DNA from: Savagea serpentis
GTDB taxonomy: Bacteria; Bacillota; Bacilli; Bacillales_A; Planococcaceae
Direction: 5' to 3'
Assembly (NCBI RefSeq): GCF_015351395.1
Contig: NZ_JADKPV010000001.1
Location: 1,054,001 to 1,118,000 of the forward strand
DNA length: 64,000 bases
Both the position numbers and the translations under genes were made by a program. The notes below the pieces were generated by a model that was not told the origin of the DNA, made no database searches, and worked only from the letters and a program-made list of their open reading frames with translations. This document shows, piece by piece, positions 56,155-64,000 of this stretch (the stretch's first letter is position 1; each line of letters begins with the position of its first letter).

Positions 56155-56904
56155 TTAAACTGTCCAATATAATAATGTTAAGCTAAATTTACGGATAAGT
56201 TCTACTTGTCCGTCGACCGCTTCCTTTTCAATCGCTTCATCTAATTTTTGTGCGATTTCAGGTAGGCGCTCACGATATTTATTGTAACGTGCTTTCGCTG
56301 CTTCTTTCGACATCGTTTCTTTTTCTTCACTTGTGAATCGTTCGCGTTGTGGCGTACGACCTAAGTTTTTCGCGTGTGCTTCCATCTCATCAATAATCGC
56401 ACGATCATTGTGCGGGTCATTCGCTAATGCTTCTGCTTGTTCTTCTTTTGATAATGTTTCGATAAATTGATCCGCTGTGTAATCGTAACGCGCAATCGCT
56501 ACGACATTCGTCGCCGCTTCATCCATCGCACGAATCGACTCTTCTGAACCGACTGCCGGACACATCGCCGCAAATAGTACATCATATTGCTTCGTAAGCT
56601 TCGCTGGCCATTCTGACTCTAACGTTTCAACATTTGATAGACGGTATTGTTTCGCTTCCTCTTGTAAAAATTGAAGCATTTTGTCCGAGACGTCCAGTGC
56701 TGTTACGCGGTCTGCATGACGTGCAAATAACAACGTATAACGTCCGCTCCCCGACCCGACATCTAATACGTGTGCGCGATTCATCCATCCGCGCTCATTC
56801 ATATATTCAGCAACAGCATTCGGGATCGGTTCTGCGCCTATTTTTTGATTCGCAAAAAATCCTTCTGCTCGTTCATTCCAAAATTGTTTCGCATCTTGTG
56901 TCAT
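56155..56904 (-). CDS. Class I SAM-dependent methyltransferase
   Basis: The 249-residue protein begins MTQDAKQFWNERAEGFF behind AGGAGG and has the SAM motif VLDVGSGSGRYTLLFA near residues 46-61, with the acidic end of strand 2 in VTALDVSDKML. The post-motif segment VLFAAMCPAVGSE is unlike the common small-molecule types, so the substrate is open. A Fur-box-like sequence stands 17-31 bases upstream of the start, hinting at iron control. Single gene, with a terminator shared with opuC. Confidence 0.82.
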   Translation of the reverse strand: MTQDAKQFWNERAEGFFANQKIGAEPIPNAVAEYMNERGWMNRAHVLDVGSGSGRYTLLFARHADRVTALDVSDKMLQFLQEEAKQYRLSNVETLESEWPAKLTKQYDVLFAAMCPAVGSEESIRAMDEAATNVVAIARYDYTADQFIETLSKEEQAEALANDPHNDRAIIDEMEAHAKNLGRTPQRERFTSEEKETMSKEAAKARYNKYRERLPEIAQKLDEAIEKEAVDGQVELIRKFSLTLLYWTV

Positions 56905-56920
56905 TGTACATCCTCCTAAT

Positions 56921-56935
56921 TGATAACGATTCTCT
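56921..56935. promoter_or_regulatory. Fur-box-like site before the methyltransferase
   Basis: TGATAACGATTCTCT matches the 7-1-7 Fur core (TGATAAT-N-ATTATCA) at 11 of 14 positions. Moderate evidence only. Confidence 0.3.
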
Positions 56936-56982
56936 TTTAACGATATACGATGTACCGTATCGATGCATACTTTCTGCTCACC

Positions 56983-57019
56983 AAAAAAGAAAGTAATGAA
57001 GGTTTCTTCACTACTTTCT
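56983..57019 (-). terminator. Terminator of tnaA
   Basis: GAAAGTAGTGAAG and CTTCATTACTTTC form a 13-base stem with one mismatch, then TTTTTT on the minus strand. Confidence 0.85.
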
Positions 57020-57026
57020 CTCATTT

Positions 57027-58475
57027 TTATAAACTATTGCCAAAATCTTCTCGGAATTTTTTTGCGAGTTGCTCAGGCCAATTTGATGTTGCTTGAAGGC
57101 GTCCGAAGAAGAAACGTAACACATTCGGCTCTTCGACAAATTCAAGACCACCGATTAAGTCGCGATTATCGTACAACCATGCGATACGGTCCGCTGCATA
57201 TTTCACTTGAGACATCGTAAATACACGTCTCGGAAGCGCCATACGAACGAGTTCCATATTAGCAAGCGGTTCTGTACCGTCTTCATTGCGCTGTTCCGAC
57301 ATCGTTCCGCGTTCCATCCCTCGCGCTCCACTTGCGATATAAATCGCAGACGCGAGTGCACCTGCTGGGTAATCTTGTTGCGCAACATGCGGTAAAAATG
57401 AGCGCGCGTCGATGTGGCAACCGAGTCCACCTGCTGGAGTAATGACAGGAACGCCACGTTTCTGCAATTCTTCCGTCATAAATTGAATAAACTGTGGTCC
57501 TTGGTTGATCATCTCTTCATCCATCGTCTCTTCTAAACCGACGGCGATCGCTTCCATTTCACGCACAGACATTCCACCATACGTTAAAAATCCTTCATAC
57601 AATGTAATGTATTCACGCATTTTCATGTACGCCTCTTCATTATTCGTACAAATACCACCACCACGCGCGTTTCCAAGCTTGCGCGCTGAGAAATAAATGA
57701 TGTCTGCTAAATCTGCAATTTCACGCGTAATTTCACGAATCGATTTATTTTGATATGCTTCTTCACGCGTTTTAATAAAATGTAAGTTATCCGCTAATAA
57801 ACTCGCATCTAAAACGAGCATTACTCCGTACTCATCACACACTTTGCGCACTTCCTTCATGTTCGCGAGTGAGTGTGGCTGTCCGCCGATTAAGTTCGTT
57901 CCCGCTTCCATGCGTACGAATGGCACATTTTCTGCTCCTGCTTCTTCGATAACTGCACGCAATTTCGCAATGTCCATATCGCCTTTAAACGGATTATTAC
58001 TCGTAATATTGAGCGCTTCATCTTTATACACTTCTTCAACACGTCCACCGTTTAACACGATATGGGCTTTCGATGTCGTGAAGTGGTAGTTCATCGGCAC
58101 GACAGAACCTGCCGTCACATACGTTTGGGAAATAACGTTTTCACATGCGCGTCCTTGGTGAGTCGGCAAAAAATATTTCGTTCCGAAAATATTTTCAAGC
58201 GCTTGCTGAAGACGTGTGAACGTTTCCGATCCTGCATAACTATCATCCGCTTGCATCATCGCTGCTTGTTGACGATCGCTCATCGCATTCACTCCACTAT
58301 CTGTGAGCATATCCATAAAGACATCTTTATTTTGAAGTAGGAACGTATTAAACCCTGCACCTTTCATCGCTTCTAAACGTTCTTCTACTGTCGGTAAATT
58401 TAACTTTTGAACGATACGTACTTTATGCATTTCGAGTGGAATATTTTCTCCACTATAAAATTTTACTTGTGACAT
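57027..58475 (-). CDS. tnaA: Tryptophanase TnaA (Symbiobacterium-like group)
   Basis: The 482-residue PLP beta-eliminating lyase splits tryptophan into indole, pyruvate and ammonia. It begins VKFYSGENIPLEMHKVRIV, very like the Symbiobacterium enzyme, and has LLTDSGVNAMSD, FLPTHQGRACEN, TNLIGGQPHSLAN and the PLP lysine in YFSARKLGNARGGG. The ATG at 58475 follows AGGAGATG. Tyrosine phenol-lyase shares the fold, but sequence features favour tryptophanase. No tnaC-like leader peptide fits, as the leader is only about 30 bases. It is divergent from purU. Confidence 0.87.
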   Translation of the reverse strand: MSQVKFYSGENIPLEMHKVRIVQKLNLPTVEERLEAMKGAGFNTFLLQNKDVFMDMLTDSGVNAMSDRQQAAMMQADDSYAGSETFTRLQQALENIFGTKYFLPTHQGRACENVISQTYVTAGSVVPMNYHFTTSKAHIVLNGGRVEEVYKDEALNITSNNPFKGDMDIAKLRAVIEEAGAENVPFVRMEAGTNLIGGQPHSLANMKEVRKVCDEYGVMLVLDASLLADNLHFIKTREEAYQNKSIREITREIADLADIIYFSARKLGNARGGGICTNNEEAYMKMREYITLYEGFLTYGGMSVREMEAIAVGLEETMDEEMINQGPQFIQFMTEELQKRGVPVITPAGGLGCHIDARSFLPHVAQQDYPAGALASAIYIASGARGMERGTMSEQRNEDGTEPLANMELVRMALPRRVFTMSQVKYAADRIAWLYDNRDLIGGLEFVEEPNVLRFFFGRLQATSNWPEQLAKKFREDFGNSL

Positions 58476-58510
58476 GTTTTCATCTCCTATAAATTTTCTG
58501 AAAATACAAT

Positions 58511-58539
58511 ATTTTAACTTTATCACGTTGAAGCGACAA
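58511..58539 (-). promoter_or_regulatory. Candidate promoter of tnaA
   Basis: TTGTCG, a 17-base spacer and TAAAAT lie on the minus strand, 35 bases before the tnaA ATG. Confidence 0.5.
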
Positions 58540-58598
58540 AGTAAACAACTGTTTTATAACAATTATTTTTTATGTCTATGTTTAGTACAGATACCCGC

Positions 58599-58624
58599 TA
58601 TCACTACTCTTGATAATAGTGATA
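58599..58624. promoter_or_regulatory. Inverted repeat overlapping the purU -35 box
   Basis: TATCACTA (58599-58606) and TAGTGATA (58617-58624) are perfect inverted copies separated by ten bases, which include the start of the purU -35 element, a good position for a repressor. Confidence 0.5.
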
Positions 58625-58638
58625 AAATGAGGCATAAT
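58610..58638 (+). promoter_or_regulatory. Promoter of purU
   Basis: TTGATA, a 17-base spacer and CATAAT stand about 35 bases before the purU ATG. Confidence 0.7.
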
Positions 58639-58672
58639 GGTATAATGTAATTTTTAAGAGGAGATGAAAGTT

Positions 58673-59581
58673 ATGTCAATCCGCCAGCAAGTTGATCAAA
58701 TGGCAAATGAAAGAAAAGAACAGCTCAAAAATCAAGGTCGTTTACTCATTCGTTGTGAAGACCGACCAGGGATTGTATCTGCTGTCTCTACTTTTTTACA
58801 CAAAAATAATGCGAATATTATCGAATCCAATCAATATTCAAGCGATCCAGAAAACGGAACATTTTTCTTGCGTATTGAATTTCACTTAGATGATTTAAAT
58901 GATAAACGTCAAGAACTTGAGCAACAGTTCTCAGAAATCGCTACAACGTATTCGATGGATTATCGTTTTACGTACGGTTCTGTGAGAAAAAAAGCCGCTA
59001 TTTTTGTTTCACAAGAACCACATGCACTCGTTGAACTTTTATGGGAATGGCAAAACGGAGACTTACCGATGGATATCGAAGTCGTTATTAGTAACCATGA
59101 GATCGCTCGCGAAATGGTAGAAGCACTCGGCATTCCATACCATTACATCCCGGCAAATAAAGATATTCGCAAAGAAGTCGAAGCAGAACAAGTTCGTCTC
59201 ATGGAACAATACGACATCGATATTTTAATTTTAGCTCGTTATATGCAAATTTTAACGCCAGAGTTCGTTGAGCGTTTTGAAAATCGCATCATCAACATCC
59301 ACCATTCATTCTTACCAGCGTTTATCGGAGCGCGTCCTTATGAACGTGCTTTCCACCGCGGGGTAAAATTGATTGGAGCGACGAGCCACTACGTCACGAA
59401 TGACTTAGACGAAGGACCGATTATTGAACAAGATATCGAACGTGTAGACCACCGTAATTCCATCGCTGATCTTAAAAAAATAGGCCAACAAATTGAGCGT
59501 CGTGTACTAGCACGTGCAGTAAAATGGCATTTAGAAGATCGCGTAATTGTAGAAGGCAATAAAACGATTGTTTTCCAATAA
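58673..59581 (+). CDS. purU: Formyltetrahydrofolate deformylase PurU
   Basis: PurU (302 residues) hydrolyses 10-formyl-THF to THF and formate. An N-terminal ACT domain (GRLLIRCEDRPGIVSAVSTF near residues 26-45) is followed by a formyltransferase-like domain with LILARYMQILTPEF, the catalytic HHSFLPAFIGARPY (His and the downstream Asp in NDLDEGPIIEQD). The ATG at 58673 is behind GAGGAG; the one at 58664 lies in that site. Single gene with its own terminator; divergent from tnaA. Confidence 0.95.
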   Translation: MSIRQQVDQMANERKEQLKNQGRLLIRCEDRPGIVSAVSTFLHKNNANIIESNQYSSDPENGTFFLRIEFHLDDLNDKRQELEQQFSEIATTYSMDYRFTYGSVRKKAAIFVSQEPHALVELLWEWQNGDLPMDIEVVISNHEIAREMVEALGIPYHYIPANKDIRKEVEAEQVRLMEQYDIDILILARYMQILTPEFVERFENRIINIHHSFLPAFIGARPYERAFHRGVKLIGATSHYVTNDLDEGPIIEQDIERVDHRNSIADLKKIGQQIERRVLARAVKWHLEDRVIVEGNKTIVFQ

Positions 59582-59589
59582 TCTGAAAT

Positions 59590-59630
59590 AAAAGCATTTC
59601 TCTCGATATTATGGAGAGAAATGCTTTTTT
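59590..59630 (+). terminator. Terminator of purU
   Basis: AAAAGCATTTCTCTC and GAGAGAAATGCTTTT are perfect inverted copies followed by T residues. Confidence 0.9.
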
Positions 59631-59652
59631 ATATACAGAGGGAAGGACTAAC

Positions 59653-60099
59653 CTATTTATTTTTCCAAACTTGCAAAGGGGATAATCCTCCAATTTTTTG
59701 TTGGTAACTTTGGATCAACACTCGTTCAGTGCGTATCTTTTTCAAATCTTCATAGATTTCTTGCGAACGCATTAACCCACTTGCAGCAGCTTCTTCTACA
59801 GAAGCGCTATAAACGACATCTTCAATTCCGACGAAAGCCATCGCCGCATAGCACATCGGACATGGTTCTCCACTCGCATACATGCGCGCTCCACGTAAAT
59901 CATCTGTCTGAAGCCGTTGCTGAGCGCGTCGAATCGCAATCATTTCAGCATGTCCACTCACATCATATGCAATATGCATTTCATTGACACCTTCACCAAT
60001 CACTACTCCTTCTTTCACAAGTACCGCTCCAAATGGCTGCCCTCCTTCTTCGATATTCGCTATCGCTAATTCATTCGCTCTTTTTAAATAATTCGTCAC
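59653..60099 (-). CDS. Guanine deaminase-like nucleoside/base deaminase
   Basis: The 148-residue zinc-dependent cytidine-deaminase-fold protein has SGHAEMIAIRRAQQ near residues 48-61 (zinc His and catalytic Glu) and EPCPMCYAAM near 78-87 (two zinc Cys). The pattern HAE ... PCPMC and its small size fit bacterial guanine deaminase (GuaD) or its relatives; TadA tRNA deaminase is less likely because of the C-terminal layout. The GTG at 60099 is better spaced from GAAGGAGGG than the ATG at 60105, which touches it. It comes after the cDPGS-like gene on the same strand. Confidence 0.82.
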   Translation of the reverse strand: MTNYLKRANELAIANIEEGGQPFGAVLVKEGVVIGEGVNEMHIAYDVSGHAEMIAIRRAQQRLQTDDLRGARMYASGEPCPMCYAAMAFVGIEDVVYSASVEEAAASGLMRSQEIYEDLKKIRTERVLIQSYQQKIGGLSPLQVWKNK

Positions 60100-60126
60100 T
60101 GTCATCCCTCCTTCCTTCAAAATACT

Positions 60127-60160
60127 AAAAAAGAAGCATCCCTACAAGGAAGGATGCCTC
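60127..60160 (-). terminator. Terminator after the cDPGS-like gene
   Basis: GAGGCATCC and GGATGCTTC form a stem with one G-T pair, followed by six T residues on the minus strand. Confidence 0.8.
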
Positions 60161-60169
60161 TTTCATCGA

Positions 60170-61516
60170 TTATTTTGTTAAATTATGATCTTTGACAAAT
60201 TGTGCAAGAATTGATTCTAAGTTTGGTTCTGTCACTTCTTTTAAATCATAAAATACACGTGTTGTTGGTTTTTCAATATTGATGACACGGTTTAAGTCCA
60301 TCGGTGTGCCGATGATAACAACATCCGCATCTGAAGCGTTAATCGTCGCTTCTAAGTCTTTTAACTGCTCTTCACCATAGCCCATCGCTGGCAATACGTT
60401 TTCAATATGTGGATATTTTTCGAATGTCGTTAATAAGGAACCGACTCCGAATGGTTTTGGATCGATAATTTCAGCTGCCCCTAAACGTTCTGCTGCGACC
60501 GTTCCCGCTCCAATTTTCATTTCACCATGTGTCAATGTAGGACCATCTTCTACAACGAGCACACGTTTCCCTTTAATTAATTCAGGTTTGTCCACTGTAA
60601 TTGTCGACTCTGCTTTAATGATCGTGCTATTTGGCGCGACAGCTTTAATGTTATTTTCAACAGTTTCAATATCTTTTTGTTCAGCACTGTCGATTTTATT
60701 AATGATTGATACGTCTGCTGTACGTAAGCTCACTTCACCTGGGTAATATTCTAATTCATGACCCGCACGGTGTGGGTCGAGTACTGTAATGGCTAAATCT
60801 GGAACGTAAAATGAGAAGTCGTTGTTTCCGCCATCCCATAATACGACGTCACAGCCATCTGGATCTTCTTCTGCTGCCGCTAAAATATCCGCATAGTCAA
60901 CACCTGCATAAATGATGTTTCCGCGTTCAACATGTGGTTCATACTCTTCCATCTCTTCAATCGTGCAATGATGTTTTTTCAAATCTTCCACTGTTGCGAA
61001 GCGTTGTACACGTTGTGCCACTAAATCACCGTATGGCATCGGGTGACGTACCGCAACTACTTTCAATCCGTGGTCTAACAATGTTTCCACGACTTTACGC
61101 GATGTTTGGCTTTTCCCTGTTCCCGTACGTGTCGCACAAACAGAAATGACAGGTTTATTACTTTTAATTTGCGTATCTTTTAAACCGAGTAATTGGAAGT
61201 TTGCGCCCGCTGAGTTGACGAGTGCTCCAATTTGCATCACTTTCGTGTAATGAAGGTCACTATAAGCGAAGACACAGTCATCGACATCATATTGATGAAT
61301 CAATTCTTCTAATTGTTCTTGCGCAAAAATTGGAATCCCTTCTGGATATAAGTCTCCTGCTAATTCTGCTGGATATTTACGTCCATCGATATCTGGAATT
61401 TGTGCTGCTGTGAAAGCTACAACATTGTAGTCCTCATTATCTCGGTAATATGTATTAAAATTATGGAAGTCCCGTCCTGCTGCTCCGATAATAATTACGT
61501 TTTTCTTTGTTTTCAT
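60170..61516 (-). CDS. Cyclic 2,3-diphosphoglycerate synthetase-like P-loop protein (COG2403)
   Basis: The 448-residue protein has an N-terminal Rossmann-like part (KNVIIIGAAGRDFHNFNTYY) and a central P-loop domain with CATRTGTGKSQTSRKV near residues 128-143 and VVLWDGGNNDFSF near 230. This order is that of the archaeal cyclic 2,3-diphosphoglycerate synthetase family, found in methanogens where the product is a thermoprotectant. In bacteria the family (COG2403) is scattered and its function is unproven. Good ATG start behind GAGGAG. Single gene with terminator; a deaminase follows on the same strand. Confidence 0.82.
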   Translation of the reverse strand: MKTKKNVIIIGAAGRDFHNFNTYYRDNEDYNVVAFTAAQIPDIDGRKYPAELAGDLYPEGIPIFAQEQLEELIHQYDVDDCVFAYSDLHYTKVMQIGALVNSAGANFQLLGLKDTQIKSNKPVISVCATRTGTGKSQTSRKVVETLLDHGLKVVAVRHPMPYGDLVAQRVQRFATVEDLKKHHCTIEEMEEYEPHVERGNIIYAGVDYADILAAAEEDPDGCDVVLWDGGNNDFSFYVPDLAITVLDPHRAGHELEYYPGEVSLRTADVSIINKIDSAEQKDIETVENNIKAVAPNSTIIKAESTITVDKPELIKGKRVLVVEDGPTLTHGEMKIGAGTVAAERLGAAEIIDPKPFGVGSLLTTFEKYPHIENVLPAMGYGEEQLKDLEATINASDADVVIIGTPMDLNRVINIEKPTTRVFYDLKEVTEPNLESILAQFVKDHNLTK

Positions 61517-61799
61517 CCTAATCGCTCCTCGTGTGTTACAAGATGCTATTAATCATACACCCGAGTGAATATAAATACAACCTTTTTGTTTAAAATTTTG
61601 TAAAAAATTTATTCTGTTATTTTTTATTCTCAAGAAAAACCTTTTAAATCTTTGCTATATAAGCGTTTCTTCATATTTTTATTCTCTTATTATTCATGTG
61701 TATAATTCATCATATTTATACAATCCTTAATCTCTTCCCTATCAATTATTGAAGTACGTTATAATGAACAGACAAATTGTTATAGTAAAGGAGCTTTTT

Positions 61800-63134
61800 A
61801 TGTCTTCACGTGATCAATTCGCCTCCAAAATTGGGTTCATTTTAGCAGCTGCCGGGAGTGCGGTAGGATTGGGCGCTATTTGGAAGTTTCCTTATATGGC
61901 TGGAAACCATGGCGGAAGTGTTTTTATTATTTTGTTTATTGCTTTTCTTTTTTTCATTAGTTTACCCGTGCTCGTCGCTGAGTTTATGATCGGTCGTCGA
62001 GGACAAGTTGACGCCGTCACCTCTTTTAAACAACAAGCACCGGGAAAACCTTGGTATCTCGTCGGTTATTTAGGGACGATTATGGCTTCCCTCATATTAT
62101 CGTTTTACAGTGTTGTAGGAGGTTGGATTTTAAGCTATCTTATTCGCGCATTCACTTTCCGATTAAAAAGTGGCGACAGCGAATCATTCGAACAATTGTT
62201 TCACGCGATTATTCAAAATCCATGGGAAGCTGTTTTTGCACAAGGAATGTTTTTACTCATTACAATCGGCATCGTACAAGCAGGGATTAAAAGCGGCATT
62301 GAACGTGCGAGTAAATGGATGATGCCGACACTGTTCATTTTCTTTCTCATTCTCGTTGTGCGGTCTCTCACTTTACCAGGCGCGATGGAAGGAATTCGCT
62401 TCATGTTCGTTCCAGATTGGAATCAACTGAATTGGGAAACTGTCTTACTCGCACTTGGACAAGCGTTCTTCACTTTAAGCGTCGGTGTCTCTGTCATGAT
62501 TACATATGCCTCTTATTTAGGGGAAAATGAACAAATTGGAAGTGCTTCGATTCACGTTGCACTTATGAATATTTTCATTTCGATTTTGGCAGGTCTCGTC
62601 ATCTTCCCTGCAGTATTCGCACTCGGCTTCCAGCCCGATGCAGGGCCTGGACTTGCATTCGTCATTTTACCTGCTGTCTTTGAGCAAATGCCACTCGGTT
62701 CATTATTCGTTATTTTGTTCTTTATTTTATTATTGTTTGCGACATTGACGTCTTCTATTTCAATGTTGGAAATTCTCGTCTCCGTCGTCATTGGAAAACG
62801 CCGAACGAACCGAGTTCGCATCGCCTGGATTGGCGGTTTACTTATTTTCATTGTCGGCATCCCAAGTACTTTATCCTTCGGTATATGGTCCGATGTTCAA
62901 ATTGCGAACAAAAGTATTTTTGATGCGGTCGACTTTTTAACGAATGGCATCGGTATGCCAATTGGTGCATTTTTCATTTCGCTATTTGCAGGCTACTATT
63001 ATAAAACGTCTGTGTCAAAACAAGAGTTAAATACCCATCCGCTATTCTATTATGTATGGCTCATCTTAATTCGCTTTGTCACCCCTATTGCCATACTCAT
63101 TATTTTCATTCAAGGCATTCGCAATGTTTTTTAA
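61800..63134 (+). CDS. Sodium-dependent amino acid transporter, NSS family (TnaT-like)
   Basis: The 444-residue protein has about eleven membrane helices and NSS hallmarks: SKIGFILAAAGSAVGLGAIW near residues 8-27 (unwound helix 1 with sodium ligands), WKFPYMAGNHGGSVFI and LGQAFFTLSVGVSVMITYASY near 220. The TnaT transporter of Symbiobacterium carries tryptophan and is a close functional model. With tnaA about 3 kb away it could supply the tryptophanase. ATG at 61800 is behind AAAGGAG. A leucine or tyrosine substrate cannot be excluded. Confidence 0.86.
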   Translation: MSSRDQFASKIGFILAAAGSAVGLGAIWKFPYMAGNHGGSVFIILFIAFLFFISLPVLVAEFMIGRRGQVDAVTSFKQQAPGKPWYLVGYLGTIMASLILSFYSVVGGWILSYLIRAFTFRLKSGDSESFEQLFHAIIQNPWEAVFAQGMFLLITIGIVQAGIKSGIERASKWMMPTLFIFFLILVVRSLTLPGAMEGIRFMFVPDWNQLNWETVLLALGQAFFTLSVGVSVMITYASYLGENEQIGSASIHVALMNIFISILAGLVIFPAVFALGFQPDAGPGLAFVILPAVFEQMPLGSLFVILFFILLLFATLTSSISMLEILVSVVIGKRRTNRVRIAWIGGLLIFIVGIPSTLSFGIWSDVQIANKSIFDAVDFLTNGIGMPIGAFFISLFAGYYYKTSVSKQELNTHPLFYYVWLILIRFVTPIAILIIFIQGIRNVF

Positions 63135-63136
63135 AT

Positions 63137-63180
63137 AAAAATCGCTTTTTAAGTATGAACTACACTTAAAAAGCGATTTT
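63137..63180. terminator. Bidirectional terminator between the NSS transporter and the last gene
   Basis: AAAATCGCTTTTTAAGT and ACTTAAAAAGCGATTTT form a 17-base stem; the two flanking genes converge. Confidence 0.88.
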
Positions 63181-63181
63181 T

Positions 63182-63748
63182 CTATTGATAAGAAGCGATA
63201 AATTGTTCGAAGTTTTCTGCGTAAGCTCGGTCCGCTAATGAAGAAGCATCTAGATGAAACGTAATCGCTCCGTCTACCAACACATATTCTCCATCTTCAG
63301 AACCTTCTCCCCCGCGTTCTACTGTCAAACCACGAGATTCGAAATAATGTTTCGCTTCTTCGTACAATTCATTGCGCTGGATAATGTATGTTTCCACTTC
63401 GTCATTCATCACCGTGTAAGCATCCACACGCGTCATTCCATCGACCATTTGACGTTCTTCTGTTTGTTCATTAAAGCAATGCATCTTATACCAGACGAAA
63501 ATAGCTTCATCGTCATCTGGTAGCATATAACGTGTAAAAGGTACGACATACCCTTGCCACTCTACTTCAGCATATACCGGCATTTCTTCTTTCAATAAAG
63601 AATAAGTAACGAATTCTACTTCATCGATTGTATATTGATCTTTACGTACAAATGGAATTTGTTCAATCCAAGCAATCACTTGCTCTTCTGTTGGAAATAA
63701 CCCAATTTTATGCGTATGTTCTCCTTGCAATAATTCTAATAAAAACAT
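63182..63748 (-). CDS. Hypothetical protein
   Basis: The 188-residue acidic protein starts MFLLELLQGEHTHKIGL at an ATG behind GGGAGG, with LFPTEEQVIAWIEQIPF near the N-terminus, and lacks membrane helices or a signal peptide. I do not recognise a family or enzyme motif. It is the only gene after the NSS transporter and converges with it. It looks like a cytoplasmic protein of the kind seen in many Bacillales genomes without known role. Confidence 0.7.
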   Translation of the reverse strand: MFLLELLQGEHTHKIGLFPTEEQVIAWIEQIPFVRKDQYTIDEVEFVTYSLLKEEMPVYAEVEWQGYVVPFTRYMLPDDDEAIFVWYKMHCFNEQTEERQMVDGMTRVDAYTVMNDEVETYIIQRNELYEEAKHYFESRGLTVERGGEGSEDGEYVLVDGAITFHLDASSLADRAYAENFEQFIASYQ

Positions 63749-64000
63749 AGAATGTCCTCCCTTTTTGTTTACTATTATACCATTCCCTCTCTGTTTTTTC
63801 TGGTTTTCCACTTATTGCATTTCGAACCGCACCTCGATTTGCTATTCCTATTGTGTACAAGAATTTATATTTTTTGAAAACTAGTATTTATTTTATTCAA
63901 AGAGCATATTCATGTTTAAAACAGTTATTTTCTTTCTAAAGAAATCATTTATTTTATTGTCAAGTAATGGGTAATTGACGGAATTGCTCGTTTTTAAATA
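63749..64000. other. AT-rich gap to the window edge
   Basis: Upstream region of the hypothetical gene. It is very AT-rich. No open frame or stable structure is evident; a promoter for the hypothetical gene must lie here. Confidence 0.3.

Noticed and set aside
58476-58600. A tnaC-like leader peptide before tnaA
   Set aside because: The leader after the likely promoter is only about 30 bases and has no ATG with Trp codons.
1-64000. CRISPR arrays, tRNA or rRNA genes, insertion sequences, prophage
   Set aside because: No repeat-spacer pattern, cloverleaf, transposase or phage gene was seen on either strand.

Overview
The window is a chromosomal stretch of a low-GC Gram-positive bacterium of the order Bacillales. 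Gene content and order (aspB-ypmB-dinG-pan; maf-radC-mreBCD-minCD; folC-valS; hemAXC(DB)L; engB-lon-clpX-tig) closely follow the Bacillus chromosome, and Shine-Dalgarno sites, TTG/GTG starts, a valine T-box and intrinsic terminators are typical of the group. Every sporulation gene that interrupts these blocks in Bacillus subtilis (spoIIB, spoIVFA/FB, spoVID, lonB) is missing, which suggests a non-spore-forming lineage such as Exiguobacterium, Kurthia, Caryophanon or a relative. I cannot name the genus from sequence alone.

Layout. 1-6200: the start of aspB, tseB (ypmB), dinG, and a panB-panC-panD pantothenate operon behind a structured, attenuator-like leader. 6200-11500: the maf-radC-mreBCD-minCD shape and division cluster. 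11650-23700: a type IV pilus locus in two facing transcription units, three minor-pilin-like genes on the plus strand and a nine-gene operon on the minus strand (G5-domain protein, pilB, pilT, pilC, pilA, pilM, pilN, pilO, prepilin peptidase) read from a near-consensus promoter. 23800-30200: folC, a divergent pair of RimK-like ATP-grasp ligases, valS with its T-box, and an SRPBCC protein. 30200-36600: the haem operon hemA-hemX-hemC-hemDB-hemL, with uroporphyrinogen-III synthase and porphobilinogen synthase in one reading frame. 36700-44800: an extended SDR reductase, engB, lonA, clpX, tig and a TPR protein.

44800-64000 is an accessory region of short transcription units: a bile-acid/arsenite-type transporter behind a CsoR-like operator, an archaeal-type peroxiredoxin with a tiny winged-helix-like protein, a secreted ComEC-type metallo-beta-lactamase/ComEA-type HhH fusion with a DUF3006 protein, a lipoprotein, a VOC protein, a GltS-type glutamate transporter, an alpha/beta hydrolase, a tiny membrane protein, a stand-alone GIY-YIG protein, an OpuC-type compatible-solute ABC transporter with one permease, a SAM methyltransferase, tryptophanase, formyl-THF deformylase, a guanine-deaminase-like protein, a cyclic-2,3-diphosphoglycerate-synthetase-like P-loop protein, an NSS-type (tryptophan transporter-like) symporter, and a hypothetical protein.

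No tRNA, rRNA, CRISPR array, insertion sequence or prophage was seen. The main candidates for new biology are the HemD-HemB fusion, the tandem ATP-grasp pair, the panB leader, the pilus locus (minor pilin trio, double pilA start, G5 protein) and the extracellular MBL-HhH protein.
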